Position numbers and translations under genes: made by a program
Assembly (NCBI GenBank): GCA_032433595.1
Contig: JASWJB010000005.1
Coordinates: forward strand, 289,182-353,181
Source: Conoideocrella luteorostrata
Taxonomy: Eukaryota > Ascomycota > Sordariomycetes > Hypocreales > Clavicipitaceae
Reading direction: 5' to 3'
DNA length: 64,000 nucleotides
Part shown: positions 10,249 to 21,096 of the stretch, in pieces
How positions within the stretch are numbered: position 1 is the first letter of the stretch
Layout: every line of letters begins with the position of its first letter
The notes under the pieces: generated by a model
Seen by the model: only the letters and a program-made list of their open reading frames with translations
The model's database searches: none
What the model was told of the DNA's origin: nothing

Positions 10249-12873
10249 ATGACAAGTTTAACAAACAACGCATGGCATAGAGCCTGCAAAGTGAACACTG
10301 TCATCTGTATCGTTTGCTCTGTACTCGGCACATCCTTTCTCATATATGGCATAGCAAGAGCCGGTGGTGTCAACGCAAACTTCATTATATATAAGGGCAG
10401 CTGTAGCAAAACGCGGTCTATGAACTTATGGCTACATTTACTTCTCAACATATTCTCCACTGTGGTTCTGGCATCAACGAATTTCTTCATGCAGATATTA
10501 GCATCTCCATCAAGAGCGGAGGTTAATAAAGCGCATCTCATTGGCACCTATCTATCTATTGGCATTCCAAGCATACGCAATGTGCGTCACATTTCCGCGC
10601 TCAGAATATGGTTATGGACTTTGTTTTGGTTAACATCACTCCCCTTTCACTTTTTCTTTAATAGTACTGTATTCTCTACCAAGTATGTGGGATCAGACTG
10701 GCATCTGTACGTCGCTTCAGAAGGATTTGTCAATGGCGCTCATCACTTTGGCCCCGGTGCAGTTCTATGGGCACCAGGAGCTTTCACCTTCGGATATGGA
10801 TCACAGGCTAATATCACTGACTACTTTGACAGTCGTAAAGCGATAAGCCGGGAAATTCAATATGCCGCAGGCAATGGCGCAACTTGGAAGCGACTGGAAG
10901 TGCCAGAGTGTTTGTCACAGTACGTTTACTGCGCTGGCCGTGAAACGATGCGAAATGTCATCTGGATCGTCAAATCCCATAACTCGTCTGGTGACGATAG
11001 TGACTTCCTCGGCTGGAAGTCGACTACTCTTTTGAATATGGGCAAATTAACACAACAGGAGCTCAGTGGGTGGAGCAGAAATATACCTTACGAAGAAACA
11101 AACTCTCTTTGGTTCGCCAGCAAATGCTCAGCCCATGCCACATTCAACGGCAATTTTCAGCTTGACGGTTGTTGGCATTCGTGTAACAAGGCCACTGGTA
11201 GTGAATCTTGGTCTGCTCAAGCTAAGTCACCGGATTCTTCTAGCTTTACTTACGACTTTTTTGCCCAATTCAAAGAACCTGACTGGCCCTTTCATTATGA
11301 AGATTATGAAAAATGGCACCTTTCATGGCCGGGCATCCGCGAAGGGACCCTGGGTTTACTAGATCTACAATACTGTCTTGCAGAAGAGCGGGCAGAAGCG
11401 TGTAAAGTTGGGTTATGTATCACACTTTTGTCGGTAATTGTTATCTGTCTTTGGATTAAATCAGTGTTGTGTATCGGAGTGCTTTTCTCCTTATGCAAAG
11501 CTGAACCCCCTCTGGTGGTATTGGGGGATGCTATCGCATCGTTTGTTTGCTCTCCAGACAATCTAACGGTGGGACGTTGCACCTTGGATAGGTCATTAGC
11601 TGAACCATTGTGGCAGCCTGGTAATTGTTCAGTTTCTTCGGAGCGCACGCCATGGAAATTGCCAAACCAGTCATGGTGGTCGGCGATCTCTAATGGTACC
11701 TGGAAATTAACCTGCCTATTCTTCGCCCTTCACATTATCTTAGTCGCAGTTATGTTGGCAATTGCACAACACTTAAGTCCACTTCGGGCAAATAAGTAAG
11801 GACCCGCAAAATAATAATACAGTTTCTAACACAAAGGCGGCTAACAAAAGTCCAACAGGGAGAGCTTGGTGGAGCCTCTAGCCAACTCAATTATCGCGGA
11901 TCAAGCTATATCAGGCAGTTTGATCCCGTGCATATTGGTGGCCAATTGCCCACAACTCCTTCTTTCTATGTTTTATTTCTTTTACAACGCCATGTTCACG
12001 CGTTTATGCGTGGAAAAAGAATGGAAATCGCATAGCTTAAGCTATAAGCCTCTTCGCGTCACGAATCCAAGAGGGCAGCAGCGGTCGACCTATCGGTTAC
12101 AGTTACCATACCGATACAGTATTGCACTAATATGCGCTAGTATCACTCTGCATTGGGTAGTTTCTAATGTTTCCTATGCTTTTATTTACGAAGGAGGTAT
12201 GCATATATATTTCCCCTTATTACTCGAATCTACCGCTAACTGTGATGTTAAAGGTTACTTGACGGGATACGTTTCCGACCAGTGGCCCCGACCCTCTACG
12301 TCTGGGCTTGAAGAGGATGCTTTCGCTTTTATTGGCTACTCGACCCTTATGCTACTCATCCTACTACTCATCATTGTTACCCTGGTTTCGGTTCCATTTG
12401 TACTTGCAATGAAGAAGGCCCGCGGACAAACTCCAAATGGAGGAAGTAACTCAAAAGTCATATCAGCTGCTTGCCATGTTCCCGTCATTGATTTGTCAAA
12501 TCCACCCGATTCCGGAATGCGAGACATTAGTTCATCAACTACAGCGTTCCGCCCGATCATCCCCACGATCACTGTTGAACAAGCACGCCGTTCTGTACAA
12601 GACAGCGAAACAGCAAGCTTTGGGGCGCTGGCTCCGGCGTATGACATCTCGTTGCCCGATCAGAGTACCAGGAGGGCCAGCCTTGTGCAGAAACATGCAT
12701 CGAGAAAAAGAGATGAATGGCTTCTCAACATATCACAGGCTCCTTTACGATGGGGAGAAGTGTCTGGCACACTATTGAGGGATGAGCAAGGTACACAACC
12801 TCATATGCATCTTAGCTTCGGTGCGCTAGAACACAATGTGCAAAGTCCAATTGATGGAAAGTGCTATTGTTAA
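10249..12873 (+). CDS. DUF6536 multi-pass membrane protein (paralogue A), two exons
   Basis: Function unknown; a large integral membrane protein of a family widespread in filamentous fungi. Exons 10249-11795 and 11859-12873 are joined by a 63-bp GTAAGG..AACAG intron, giving 853 aa. The N-terminal ~150 residues match DUF6536: a first TM segment, YKGSCSKTRSMNLWLHLLLN, STNFFMQILASPSR and FNSTVFSTKYVG. A long extracytoplasmic-looking stretch (~170-380) is rich in Cys, Trp and Asn; further TM segments occur at ~395-420, ~490-510, ~550, ~625 and ~705-730. A hydrophilic C-terminal tail ends in HLSFGALEHNVQSPIDG. Paralogue B at 48002-50588 aligns throughout (SFGTRDHHVCDPVDG at the same place) and has one extra intron. 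By-eye identity is about half, so this is an old duplication. Confidence 0.82.
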
Positions 12874-13699
12874 GTTTGCATAATTCCTAGATTTGAGGCT
12901 AAGTTGAATATATAACCTTAACGGAAATATCTCTACTAAGACGGCCATCCGAATCCATTCTGTAGCCCTTAATAGCGGAGGAGCCATAGTCATGCTGTCG
13001 AAGTCCTCCGAGATGTCAGAAGTCGTGAAGTACGGGTTCCAGCTCTTTTCTGCAGACTTTGGAGTCTTGGGACGCTTGAAAAAGTTCATTGGGGCCAGAA
13101 AACCCAATAGCGGCCGTGTTGGGAGGCGGCCCAGGATCGTCTAATAAATCGTGTCAACCAAAAGGGAGCTATCATACCTTGCCGTACGGTTCTACTTACC
13201 GAGCATCGAGAGACCCATTGTTTAGTTAGGTCGATCCACAAGTCTCTATATTCTAACTTGACTTATTCAAGCCCCCATCCAAGGTAATGAACGGCGTTAC
13301 CAAACAAACTCCAATAAGAGCGCGTCAAAACGTTTGCCTGCATCCTGCAGCCCCAATATTCGTATATTAAGGACTTGTCTAGGGGTACGTGCTCTACGTG
13401 CCAGAGCCGCCGGCTCTGATCCTCTCCTTGCCTTTATCCCAGGTCTTGACTCTTGCGTTGTGTGTAATGCTAAAGAAGAGTGCAGTCTATAACACCGAAG
13501 CCCGAACACAAAGTGCACTCTAACAAGACAACAATCCTGGGCACTAACCCCTGAAGAAAGGCTATTTAAAGAGGAGCCTATCAGATGGCTCCGTGGCAAG
13601 GTGCCGTTAGCAATAACCAAATTATCCCTCCCGTCTCCTCAGCTATTACTTGGGCTAACAGCAGTATCCGCAATCTCTTTGCCCTTGCTCTTGCCGGGC
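12874..13699. other. Intergenic
   Basis: Minus-strand frames at 12826-13107 and 13297-13620 have no recognised domains or splice support. I see nothing I can name. Confidence 0.4.
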
Positions 13700-14255
13700 A
13701 GGTCTATGTCGCGGTATAAATTATGTTTGTAGATATAGTTGATGACATTATCAGGAATATTGCGACAGGGTTTCGTTAGAGTAGAGCCAGGGAACGATTG
13801 CAGGCCTGGGGACGCACAGGTAATCAATGCTCATCTCACGCTTGATAAGCAGTCGAACTTTGGTGTTGGAGATGTCGTTGATCACGACCTGCTGCAACTT
13901 AGCCTTGGCCATGCGTCGCGCAAGATTGAACGGGCCGCACCTGTCGTATCACATGGATATTCTTCTCCCACTACTTCAAGCTCGCCAACGCAGAGTCCAG
14001 CTCGGTGCCTGCACGCTCCAGAACAGAGACGCCAAAGTCACTTAGGATGTGGTCAACGTCGCGAATGCCCCAGACCTCGGGCGTGCTGAAAGTCTGGATC
14101 AGATCGGCCCCGGGGAGAAGCATGATCTTAGCGGGCTTGCTCATGCCGTTGGCGCACTCGATACCGCCTATAACATGGTTGATCTCATAGTCGAAGTGAT
14201 CTAGTACTGTTGGAATCCTGCCGTCAAGCATAACAGGAAGCACGGAGCGGGTCAT
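13700..14255 (-). pseudogene. Nicotinamide-nucleotide adenylyltransferase (NMNAT) remnant
   Basis: On the minus strand the frame ending at 13971 carries VLDHFDYEINHVIGG, IMLLPGADLIQTFSTPEVWG and VSVLERAGTELDSALASL, which match the centre of fungal NMN/NaMN adenylyltransferases (NAD salvage and de novo synthesis). The reading then shifts frame: NDISNTKVRLLIKREMS (the conserved ISSTKVR motif, here ISNTKVR) and finally DNVINYIYKHNLY, the usual C-terminal end. At least two frame changes without splice sites separate the pieces. The N-terminal half with the nucleotide-binding GxFxPxHxGH motif is absent. Its upstream flank takes part in a large inverted duplication (14208-14790). A decayed extra copy is the only sensible reading. 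Confidence 0.8.
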
Positions 14256-14790
14256 GTGGTCACCTTTCGGCGACGATATGTATACGGCAATATCGAGCCT
14301 TCCACCTTGACTTGTTTTCCTCTTCTAAGATAAGACAGATTTAAATACATCGCTTTTGCATTTTGAAGCATTGATCTAGATCACTGCATAATACCTTGTG
14401 CAACGCACAGTTAAGTTAGCCACCGAATCTTCGCCTTTTCGTACTTTGTATCTCACGGGTAGTAACAAGCCAGGTCGTGATTTTAGCCATTAACGTATCG
14501 GCATCTACCACATTTGCTCCATCCCTTAATCTAGTGACTTCGCGATTTGTATGAAAGAATCTTGCGTATCCGCGGATGTTTGTGTGGGTTGCACAGGGTG
14601 TTATGCAATACCGGTATTGATACCAATTGCGGTCAAAATGCAATATATTTAATGATCTCTGTCTATCTAAGAAGGGGAAAACAAGTCAAGGTGGGAGGCT
14701 CGATATCGCCATATAAATGTCGTGGCCGAAAGGTGACCACGTGACCCGCTCCGTGCTTCCTATTGTACTTGACGGCAGCATTCCAACAGT
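14208..14790. repeat. Large imperfect inverted repeat (two ~205-bp arms)
   Basis: The left arm 14208-14412 and the reverse complement of 14583-14790 align end to end by eye at roughly 80%, for example TTGACTTGTTTTCC and AGCACGGAGCGGGTCA in both. The spacer is ~170 bp. The left arm includes the start of the NMNAT remnant (VLPVMLDGRIPTVL); the right arm repeats it as VLPIVLDGSIPTV and stops there. The right arm ends within a few bases of the broken end of the STAND fragment, so 14790-14797 looks like a rearrangement junction. Confidence 0.85.
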
Positions 14791-14796
14791 TTGACT

Positions 14797-15366
14797 TCAC
14801 ACCCAGAAAATTGCATCGTACATACCACAAGACCTAAAATGCTGTGCGTACGCTTGTGCAGTAGCCGTCTTCCCACTACCTTCATGCCCGTGCAGGACAA
14901 ATATACCGAGCTCATCAGCGGGGAAAATATTTTTGTTCTCTGCGTTTAAGTGGAAAGTAGCAAGAAGTAAACCCGTCTCGTGAAGCTGACCCTGGATCAA
15001 AAGACCAGCCTTAGCAGCTTCAAATAATGCGTATCTCTTTACGTTTTCCACAGTTTCATTCAATTTTTTCATAGCGGTCTCAAATTCATAGAGACTCTGC
15101 CAGCTGTCATTCAACAGCCTTTCTTAATCGTAGCATATTAGCACCACCGTAGTACGTCGTGGACGGGCTAGCATACCTATGGTACCTCGTCCAAAGCGTT
15201 GATGAGCCTTGGACCAAAACTTAATAAGTGTGATAAGTGACTCCACCACTAGGGCTTGAAGCTCCTCATTCTTTGAAATGATGTCTGCAAATTTATGGAA
15301 GAATGTAAGTTCATGTCTGGTCTTGGTTAACATGTCTACTAGTCTGTTTAATGACGCCTCGGACAA
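14797..15366 (-). pseudogene. STAND/NLR-type protein fragment (N-terminal helical region plus P-loop)
   Basis: Minus strand. The upstream piece (to 15366) contains LNRLVDMLTKTRHELTFF and ELQALVVESLITLIKFWSKA, like the helical N-terminal region of fungal STAND proteins. A GTATGC..TTAAG intron of ~57 bp (about 15122-15178) can join it to WQSLYEFETAMKKLNETV and then to a Walker A motif, LHGHEGSGKTATAQAYAQHF, followed by YDAIFWV, the typical start of an NB-ARC or NACHT domain. The gene is cut there: no Walker B or repeat domain follows. There is no ATG at the 5' end, which abuts a degenerate LTR. Such proteins act in fungal self/non-self recognition and immunity; this copy cannot be functional. 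Confidence 0.75.
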
Positions 15367-15545
15367 TGAGGCAGTGCAAGGAAGGCAGAAGACATCGATA
15401 GAGGGAACAAAGCGGCTATAAATAAGAGCTCTCAGGGCTTTTCAGGAAGGCCAGGATTTTGATCATCATCTGAAGCCATCACAAGTTATCTAATAAATCC
15501 ATCTATTTCTGCCGATCTCCCCTGTAACAGGTTGCTACTAAATAC
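15367..15545 (+). mobile_element. Possible truncated LTR relic
   Basis: The run containing TCATCATCTGAAGCC, then CTATTTCTGCCGATCTCC and AGGTTGCTACTAAA resembles the 3' third of the LTR family in this window but lacks the CATAACGCAACA end. It lies directly against the 5' end of the STAND fragment. Assignment is weak. Confidence 0.35.
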
Positions 15546-16471
15546 TCGTGATGGATAGTGGTGGGTTCAGAGAATGGGTGTTGAGTCACAAAGGATTCTT
15601 CACGGTATGCATAATGTTCGAATATGATGCATACTAGTGGTTGATGTTGGCGACTTTAAGAGGCAAAGACCTGTCATATCGAGGTTCTTGGTGGGCTACT
15701 TGGATATATATCCTAGATGTTAAGAGGCATTAAACAGCACAAATAACTATAAGGGTGCGTATCCCGCCCTATGGCCCTAAACATGCCTATCGGGTGATCC
15801 TTATATGAGTGAAGGCTCATGTCGTACCTCATAAGATGTCTGCGACCCGCAATTAAATAGGCGAACAATACACCCGCAGGATGCGCACGGTCATATTGCA
15901 TCGTAAGGATCCGCAAATAAGTACATCGTACATACTCCCTCACTCGTAAAAGGTGACCAGGTATCATCATTCCTATATACGATCCGGTCTGTGCGTTGGA
16001 CGGTAAAATCGGTCAACGACGGCACAAGCTACGGCTTACGGGGTGGCATATTCATACGTCAGGGTTTTCGCCTCTACGCAAGGCTAGCAACTGACTCGTC
16101 TTGTCTCTTTGACACAACACGAGACCCAATCTACCCGCGACTCGCTGTGGGCGCATGTCATCATGCCATATCCACTTCATCGGAAACTACTTACTCGCAG
16201 ACCTCGCCCGACTGGCGCCTACATTTCGTTCGTCACATCCGCACATCTATTTTGATACTCTCCGATACAGTCGAACCACCACACATCACAAATCCTCATT
16301 CTAGCCACTGAATTCCACCTTCCCCAGCACCCTATTAGATAGTGCCCGCATCTAACTGCCCGCTGGTTCTGCGGTCTTGGTGGATTCTGTCATTACTCAT
16401 TGAGAACTTTCGGGGGGCGTAGGAGGGCAGGGGGGATGGATTGAGGCATATTCAGGCGCGTCGGGAGGAAC
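15546..16471. other. Intergenic
   Basis: Open frames at 15713-15970 (minus) and 15991-16311 (plus) have no recognised features. G-rich runs occur around 16410-16435 just upstream of the next TATA element. Confidence 0.45.
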
Positions 16472-16477
16472 TATAAA
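16472..16477 (+). promoter_or_regulatory. Probable TATA box
   Basis: TATAAA within CTATAAATTGG, 135 bp before the ATG at 16607. Confidence 0.45.
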
Positions 16478-16606
16478 TTGGCGGCCTGGCCTGCTCTGAT
16501 GGCAACTATACTTCCAGTTTTTCTTTAAAATCACCAATTGAAGCCATCTTGGGCCCGAACCCGTCATTACCTAACACATCCAACGACACTTCGCCTTCTT
16601 TCCACC

Positions 16607-17007
16607 ATGGCCGCCATTTCAACCACCGCCGGCGCTCCCTTTGAGCGCCTGTCCCTGCCCGATCCGCAGAACTGGCTTGCCGGAGACCGCTTGTTCCCGA
16701 GCAACGTCATTGCGTCATTCAACGGCGAATACGACAAGTACAACAAGGAGTCGTGGGCGGAATATGTTCTCGCCCAGTGCAAGGGCTTTGAGGCCTGCAC
16801 GTCGTCGCTCTCGTACTCGGGTTAGCATAACTGGCTGTCAAAAGTCATGAAGGGGCTTGCTAACGAATCGTGGTAGCAATTAATAGCGGTACTCCCGAGG
16901 AGCGAGCTTGGTTTGGGTTTGCATTCCGAGGCGGGAAGACTACAGTTGATGATTATAAGAGGGCAGACGGGGTCGAGGACGCCGTTGTGTATACGAAGGA
17001 GGCGTGA
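16607..17007 (+). CDS. Small hypothetical protein, two exons (114 aa)
   Basis: I do not recognise the family. The ATG at 16607 in CACCATGG context is preferred over the upstream frame extension, which begins with low-complexity sequence. Exon 1 (16607-16820) ends CTCGG|GTTAGC; a 56-bp intron with a GCTAAC branch site ends GTGGTAG; exon 2 is 16877-17007. The spliced product contains LSLPDPQNWLAGDRLFPSN, ESWAEYVLAQCKGFEACTSS and, across the splice, SYSAINSGTPEERAWFGFAF, ending VVYTKEA. There is no signal peptide or membrane segment. The two Cys flank a Phe/Glu-rich hexapeptide. Clean splice phases and even codon use argue for a real gene. Confidence 0.65.
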
Positions 17008-17596
17008 GGCCATGTGACGAGGTGATCAGGCATTCCCGTCGCGGGTGGTCACCGCTGATGGAATTTCTAGCCAGATAATGTTTTGAGAAGAGATCTAATT
17101 CTTCGCCAGTTAGCTAGAGTTTAAAACATCTTGCCACTGACAGTGTTGGAATCCCTCGTCAAGCATACGAGCAATCACGGACAGGGTCACGTGGCCATCC
17201 TAGCGCCTCTTTTATACGGCGCGCTCGGCAGCATACCTCTTCCTCTTCTTCTTCTTTCCTAGATAGTCACGAGTTAATTGAATTGTCTTGCATATTGTTT
17301 TGCTTCAGCTTCCGGTATCGATACCCTCGTCACCTGGAGCCCTGTGCTTCCTCCAGATTTCTTAGGCTGTGAGCTGTTTTTGTCGCTTTCTGACTCGGCA
17401 GATCTGCTACAGCCAGGACCATCTGCTTGCCTTCTGCAATGGAGGATGGTAACGATGTTCTGAGGATCCGAGTGGTCTTTTAAGCGGACAAGCCTGTTCT
17501 CTTCAAAGACAACACCTGCAGTTTTAGGGTTTCCTATGTCTCCGGCATTTATCCGTGGGTTACCGTCATATGTATTCTTAAATTCTGGTTTGCTAT
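17008..17596. other. Intergenic between convergent genes
   Basis: No supported gene; TTCTTCC-type pyrimidine tracts occur near 17237-17258. Confidence 0.45.
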
Positions 17597-18127
17597 TCAG
17601 CAGCCACCAGTTAATTCCATCCCCTGAAATAGATCCAACCAGTCTTCCAGTCTCTCATCAATAAACTCTTGCAAATCCCAAGCATCCTTCAATAAATTCT
17701 CCTCGGGTCCGTTCCAGAGATATATATCAGCTTCTATTCCCTGCTCGTGCACTTTCTTCTCGTGTGGCTGATCGCAACTTCCCTTAGTATAGGCCGTTGT
17801 GGCCACGGCATTATAGATCTCGCCTTCAAAGTCGTCAAGCTTTTGCCTTTGAGATGTATTTTGAAAGGTAATTAAATATCCGTCAATAGAAGAGTCTCCG
17901 CAGGCAACAGCAGCTGGATAATCGCGGTGATGTAACCTATATCGAGCAAACCCATAAACTCTCGCTGGGCATATCAAAGGCTCAATGCTATTAACATTGG
18001 TTGCCTCTCCTGTTAAAGCCCAGGCAAGTAGTTCTTTGGCACATAGCGTGCCATAGATAAATAGAGGGCGGGGCTGCATTGGCAGTTCTTTCGCGATAAT
18101 ACCGCCCTTGGAAGATACTTCTGTCAT
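17597..18127 (-). CDS. Gamma-glutamylcyclotransferase-like (AIG2/GGACT family) protein
   Basis: Single-exon gene of 176 aa. The family has a small beta-barrel fold and releases 5-oxoproline from gamma-glutamyl compounds; many fungal members are of unknown substrate. Diagnostic features are PLFIYGTL at residues 21-28 (the YGTL substrate-binding loop), ARVYGFARYRL at ~55-64, and DDFEGEIY at ~98-105, where the Glu after Phe sits at the catalytic position. The length is typical. The start at 18127 is the first ATG of the frame, followed by ~20 residues before the fold. The upstream leader contains a TGGA microsatellite. The family assignment is sound; the exact reaction is not predictable. Confidence 0.88.
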   Translation of the reverse strand: MTEVSSKGGIIAKELPMQPRPLFIYGTLCAKELLAWALTGEATNVNSIEPLICPARVYGFARYRLHHRDYPAAVACGDSSIDGYLITFQNTSQRQKLDDFEGEIYNAVATTAYTKGSCDQPHEKKVHEQGIEADIYLWNGPEENLLKDAWDLQEFIDERLEDWLDLFQGMELTGGC

Positions 18128-18220
18128 GATAATAACGGTAGCTTGGCGTCTTAAAGAGTTGTTGGCTTGGATAGAGTGCTAGGCCGTGGTGTAACTTGCT
18201 GTGAATTTGATGGAGTGTGG

Positions 18221-18244
18221 TGGATGGATGGATGGATGGATGGA
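18221..18244. repeat. TGGA tetranucleotide microsatellite
   Basis: Six perfect TGGA units, ~95 bp upstream of the cyclotransferase-like start codon on the minus strand; read on that strand it is TCCA. Confidence 0.9.
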
Positions 18245-21054
18245 TAGATAGTGAAAGGAAAGTGTGGTTCATCGGGGGGTGCTTTCTATCTTCACCTTTT
18301 TTATGGCCAGAGTGGCAAGTTTAAAGTGGATTATGCTCACGCAGGAATGAACCTTCAAAATCAAAACATTACGCTAATTCGGTAATGAAATGGAAGATAG
18401 TGATCAAATATGATGATGATCTAGCTAAAAGCTAGGTCCTACGAAAATGAAGAAAACGAAAGACCTTGTGGGCCTGTGAGGTTGCCCTAAAGAGTGTGAA
18501 TCACTCAACATCCACCACTGTCGCCGCTTGATTGCCGTCACACCACGCCGTAGAAAATGCACACAACTTCATGACGCGGCGCCCATCCCCACAAATCTTC
18601 TTGCGACATAACGAATTTTTCAACAACTCGAGTCCGGGCTCATACAAATCTGTATGGGGGGCGCTGGTATGTGGTATGTGGTATGTGGCCCGATGTGGCG
18701 GGTGGGTGCTGCTGCAAAATCAACACTAAGCAAACTCACCAAGGAGCAAATACAAACTTTCTCCTCAAGGTTCAAATAGAGTTTACAGTAGCGTAGTGTA
18801 TGCTCAACCGACGGTATATAAAGACCGCAGCATTCCAGCTATCTTAACACAGTCAGCTTTATTCTAAACCTCAGTCCAATACTCAACTTATCCTCAAATA
18901 TTGGCTCGCTGTGGATTGTACATCAAACATCCAACTCTTTACCTGGCTCAAAGTGGATTGTACATCAAACATTCAGACTCACTTCAAAACATTACACACT
19001 ATAATGGAGAAAGCTTTGGGTCCTTCTTGCTCTCCTCCTCCTCCTTACGAAAGTTCCAACATGTTGCAGTTCGCGATAATGGATGAACTGTTTCACGAAA
19101 TATCCACTCTACGGAAGATTCCTACGGGCGGCATCCACACACTTGTGACAGAGTGGCTTACGTAGAAAGTTGTCTGCCGTAGGAAGTAGCTGGGCATATT
19201 AGGTACTGGTGGAGATTCGAAGCAGGAGGTTGTTGTTCGCCGTGGTAGTTAGGTCGCGGTTGTGGGTTTGCTGTGATGTCCACTTGCCATGATTCTTCTT
19301 CAACTTGTTTGTCCTGTCCTGCGGGCTCAGCAAGGCTTGGAAGTGCCTCGTTGTAGTCGGGAAGCGGACCGCCATTCCCGGAGGCGATCAGTGTGTGTGT
19401 GGGTTCTGGCCTCAACTGGGGCCCGCCGCTACCAAACACTGGGAATTAGGCTGAGCCTACGGAACAAAGGAGTGGAGGAAGCTGAGAGAAGAGTGTGATG
19501 GCTAGCCGCGAAGAGAGATAAGTTGCAAGGAGGGAATGAATCGACGGTAAGGTGGAACTCGGAAACGACTGAGCGCGGTAAGACCGCCGGGGCCACCGGC
19601 ATCGAGAGAAAGAAGACACAAAAGTTGCACAAGAGAGTGGTAGGCTTTCTCTTGTATGTACTCAAGATGGGCTTCACATCATCGTCGTGTCTTTCAGCTG
19701 CAGATCCCACGGAATCAATGACTCTACGACACCGTATCAGATGATGGGTTGCTTATGAGGCAGTTATGCACAGAATCCGCGTGGGTGCGTCAGCGACATT
19801 TACCATCCATACGGTTCTGCTACGATATATGCGAGGCGCTTTCAGCCAGGAATTACTTTTCGCACAGGGGCAATGTGATTACCGAGATTTCTCAATCAAG
19901 GCACATGAATGACGCAGTCTGAGAAAGCTGGTTTTGAATCACGCGCTGAGGGCATCGCGGTAGAGCCTGCTGCTCAAGTGTCCATTGGTGCGTGAATTTG
20001 TTGGACCTGAGCGCTCCATACTAATATACACAAACACTCGGCTGAGTCTGTTAACCGAGTAGTACCTTCGTTTTTGATGGCATGAAAGGTGGCGATGACC
20101 CAGTCTCTACGACTCATCAATTGCGCACATTTTAAATATTCGCCGACCACGATACAATTGACTATCTGGGCCACGAAACGGTGCTCCCTCCATTCAACTA
20201 GAAGTTAATGCGGCTTATGTGTTGCTACCCATGCCTCTTAGAACAGCAGGACACTAAAGTGGTTGTTCATATCCGCTACAGGGCCGTTAGCATTGTTATT
20301 TTTGTGTCTATAGAGCAAGGAGTCCACGGGAATGACACCATTAATGCGAAAGGTTAAATATGATCATCACAAACGAACTAGATTTTCTTCGGCCTCAGAA
20401 ATCGATTTGAAAGGCCTAGAAGCTGCAAAAAGCGAACAAGTGCGCACCGCAAGCCCGGACCTGTATGGGACACTGCGCGCGGTCTGTGCCTCGTCTTAGA
20501 AGGGCTCAGCCAAAATATCTCTTCGTGATGAAAAACGTATATCTCAGCAAAGCCGAGATGATGCTTTTGTCACAAACCAGATCTGATCCGTCAAGCAGGC
20601 AGCCTTGGTTGTATCGCCGCGGCATTCGCACAGTTCGTCGCCAAGAGCGGGATTCAAGCCTGTCGGAGTACGGAGAAGGCCGGCCAAAATCAACGCGAAC
20701 AGGTGGCGGGTGATTGATCCGCATTCACAAAGTGCTGCAGACAGACCCGCCCGCTCACTCAATGCCCCTCTCCTCTCAGGGCCAATTGACAGAGCCCGCT
20801 CCCGGACTGCGCATAGCTTCGGTACTGGCAGTCCAATTGGTGGCCCGCCGCGGGGCAACGCAGAGAAAAAGTTTCGGTTGCGGACAGAAAGACAACATCC
20901 CACTTTTCGGTGCCGCGCCGCATTGCCCGTGGCATCGTGGCAGCCAGCTAAGCACCTCGCATCTTTCTTGATTCTCGTCTAGGTGGAGACATTGCCATTT
21001 TTCTCTTACCTTTGTCAACCTCATTTCACTTCTTCGTACGGAGTACTCTCGCCA
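18245..21054. other. Long intergenic region with unassigned promoter and weak frames
   Basis: A strong TATA-like TATATAAAG lies at 18815-18823, followed by two direct copies of GTGGATTGTACATCAAACAT (near 18911 and 18953) and a 53-aa frame at 19004-19165 with a Pro/Tyr-rich segment (SCSPPPPYESS). I cannot assign it a family. Minus-strand frames across 19158-19710 contain GPLPDYNEALPSLAEPAG and may be exons of an unrecognised gene or noise. The part after ~20.4 kb is GC-rich and probably belongs to the upstream region of the cystathionine beta-synthase gene. Confidence 0.4.
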
Positions 21055-21062
21055 TATAAAAA
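21055..21062 (+). promoter_or_regulatory. TATA-like element of cystathionine beta-synthase
   Basis: TATAAAAA 42 bp before the start codon; the decamer TACGGAGTAC stands just upstream at 21037-21046. Confidence 0.4.
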
Positions 21063-21096
21063 TTCCACCCCGACTCAGAACACCAACATAGCAATC

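Noticed and set aside
18901..19086. Direct repeat of GTGGATTGTACATCAAACAT as a possible CRISPR-like or tandem array
   Set aside because: Only two copies in a eukaryotic intergenic region; no array.
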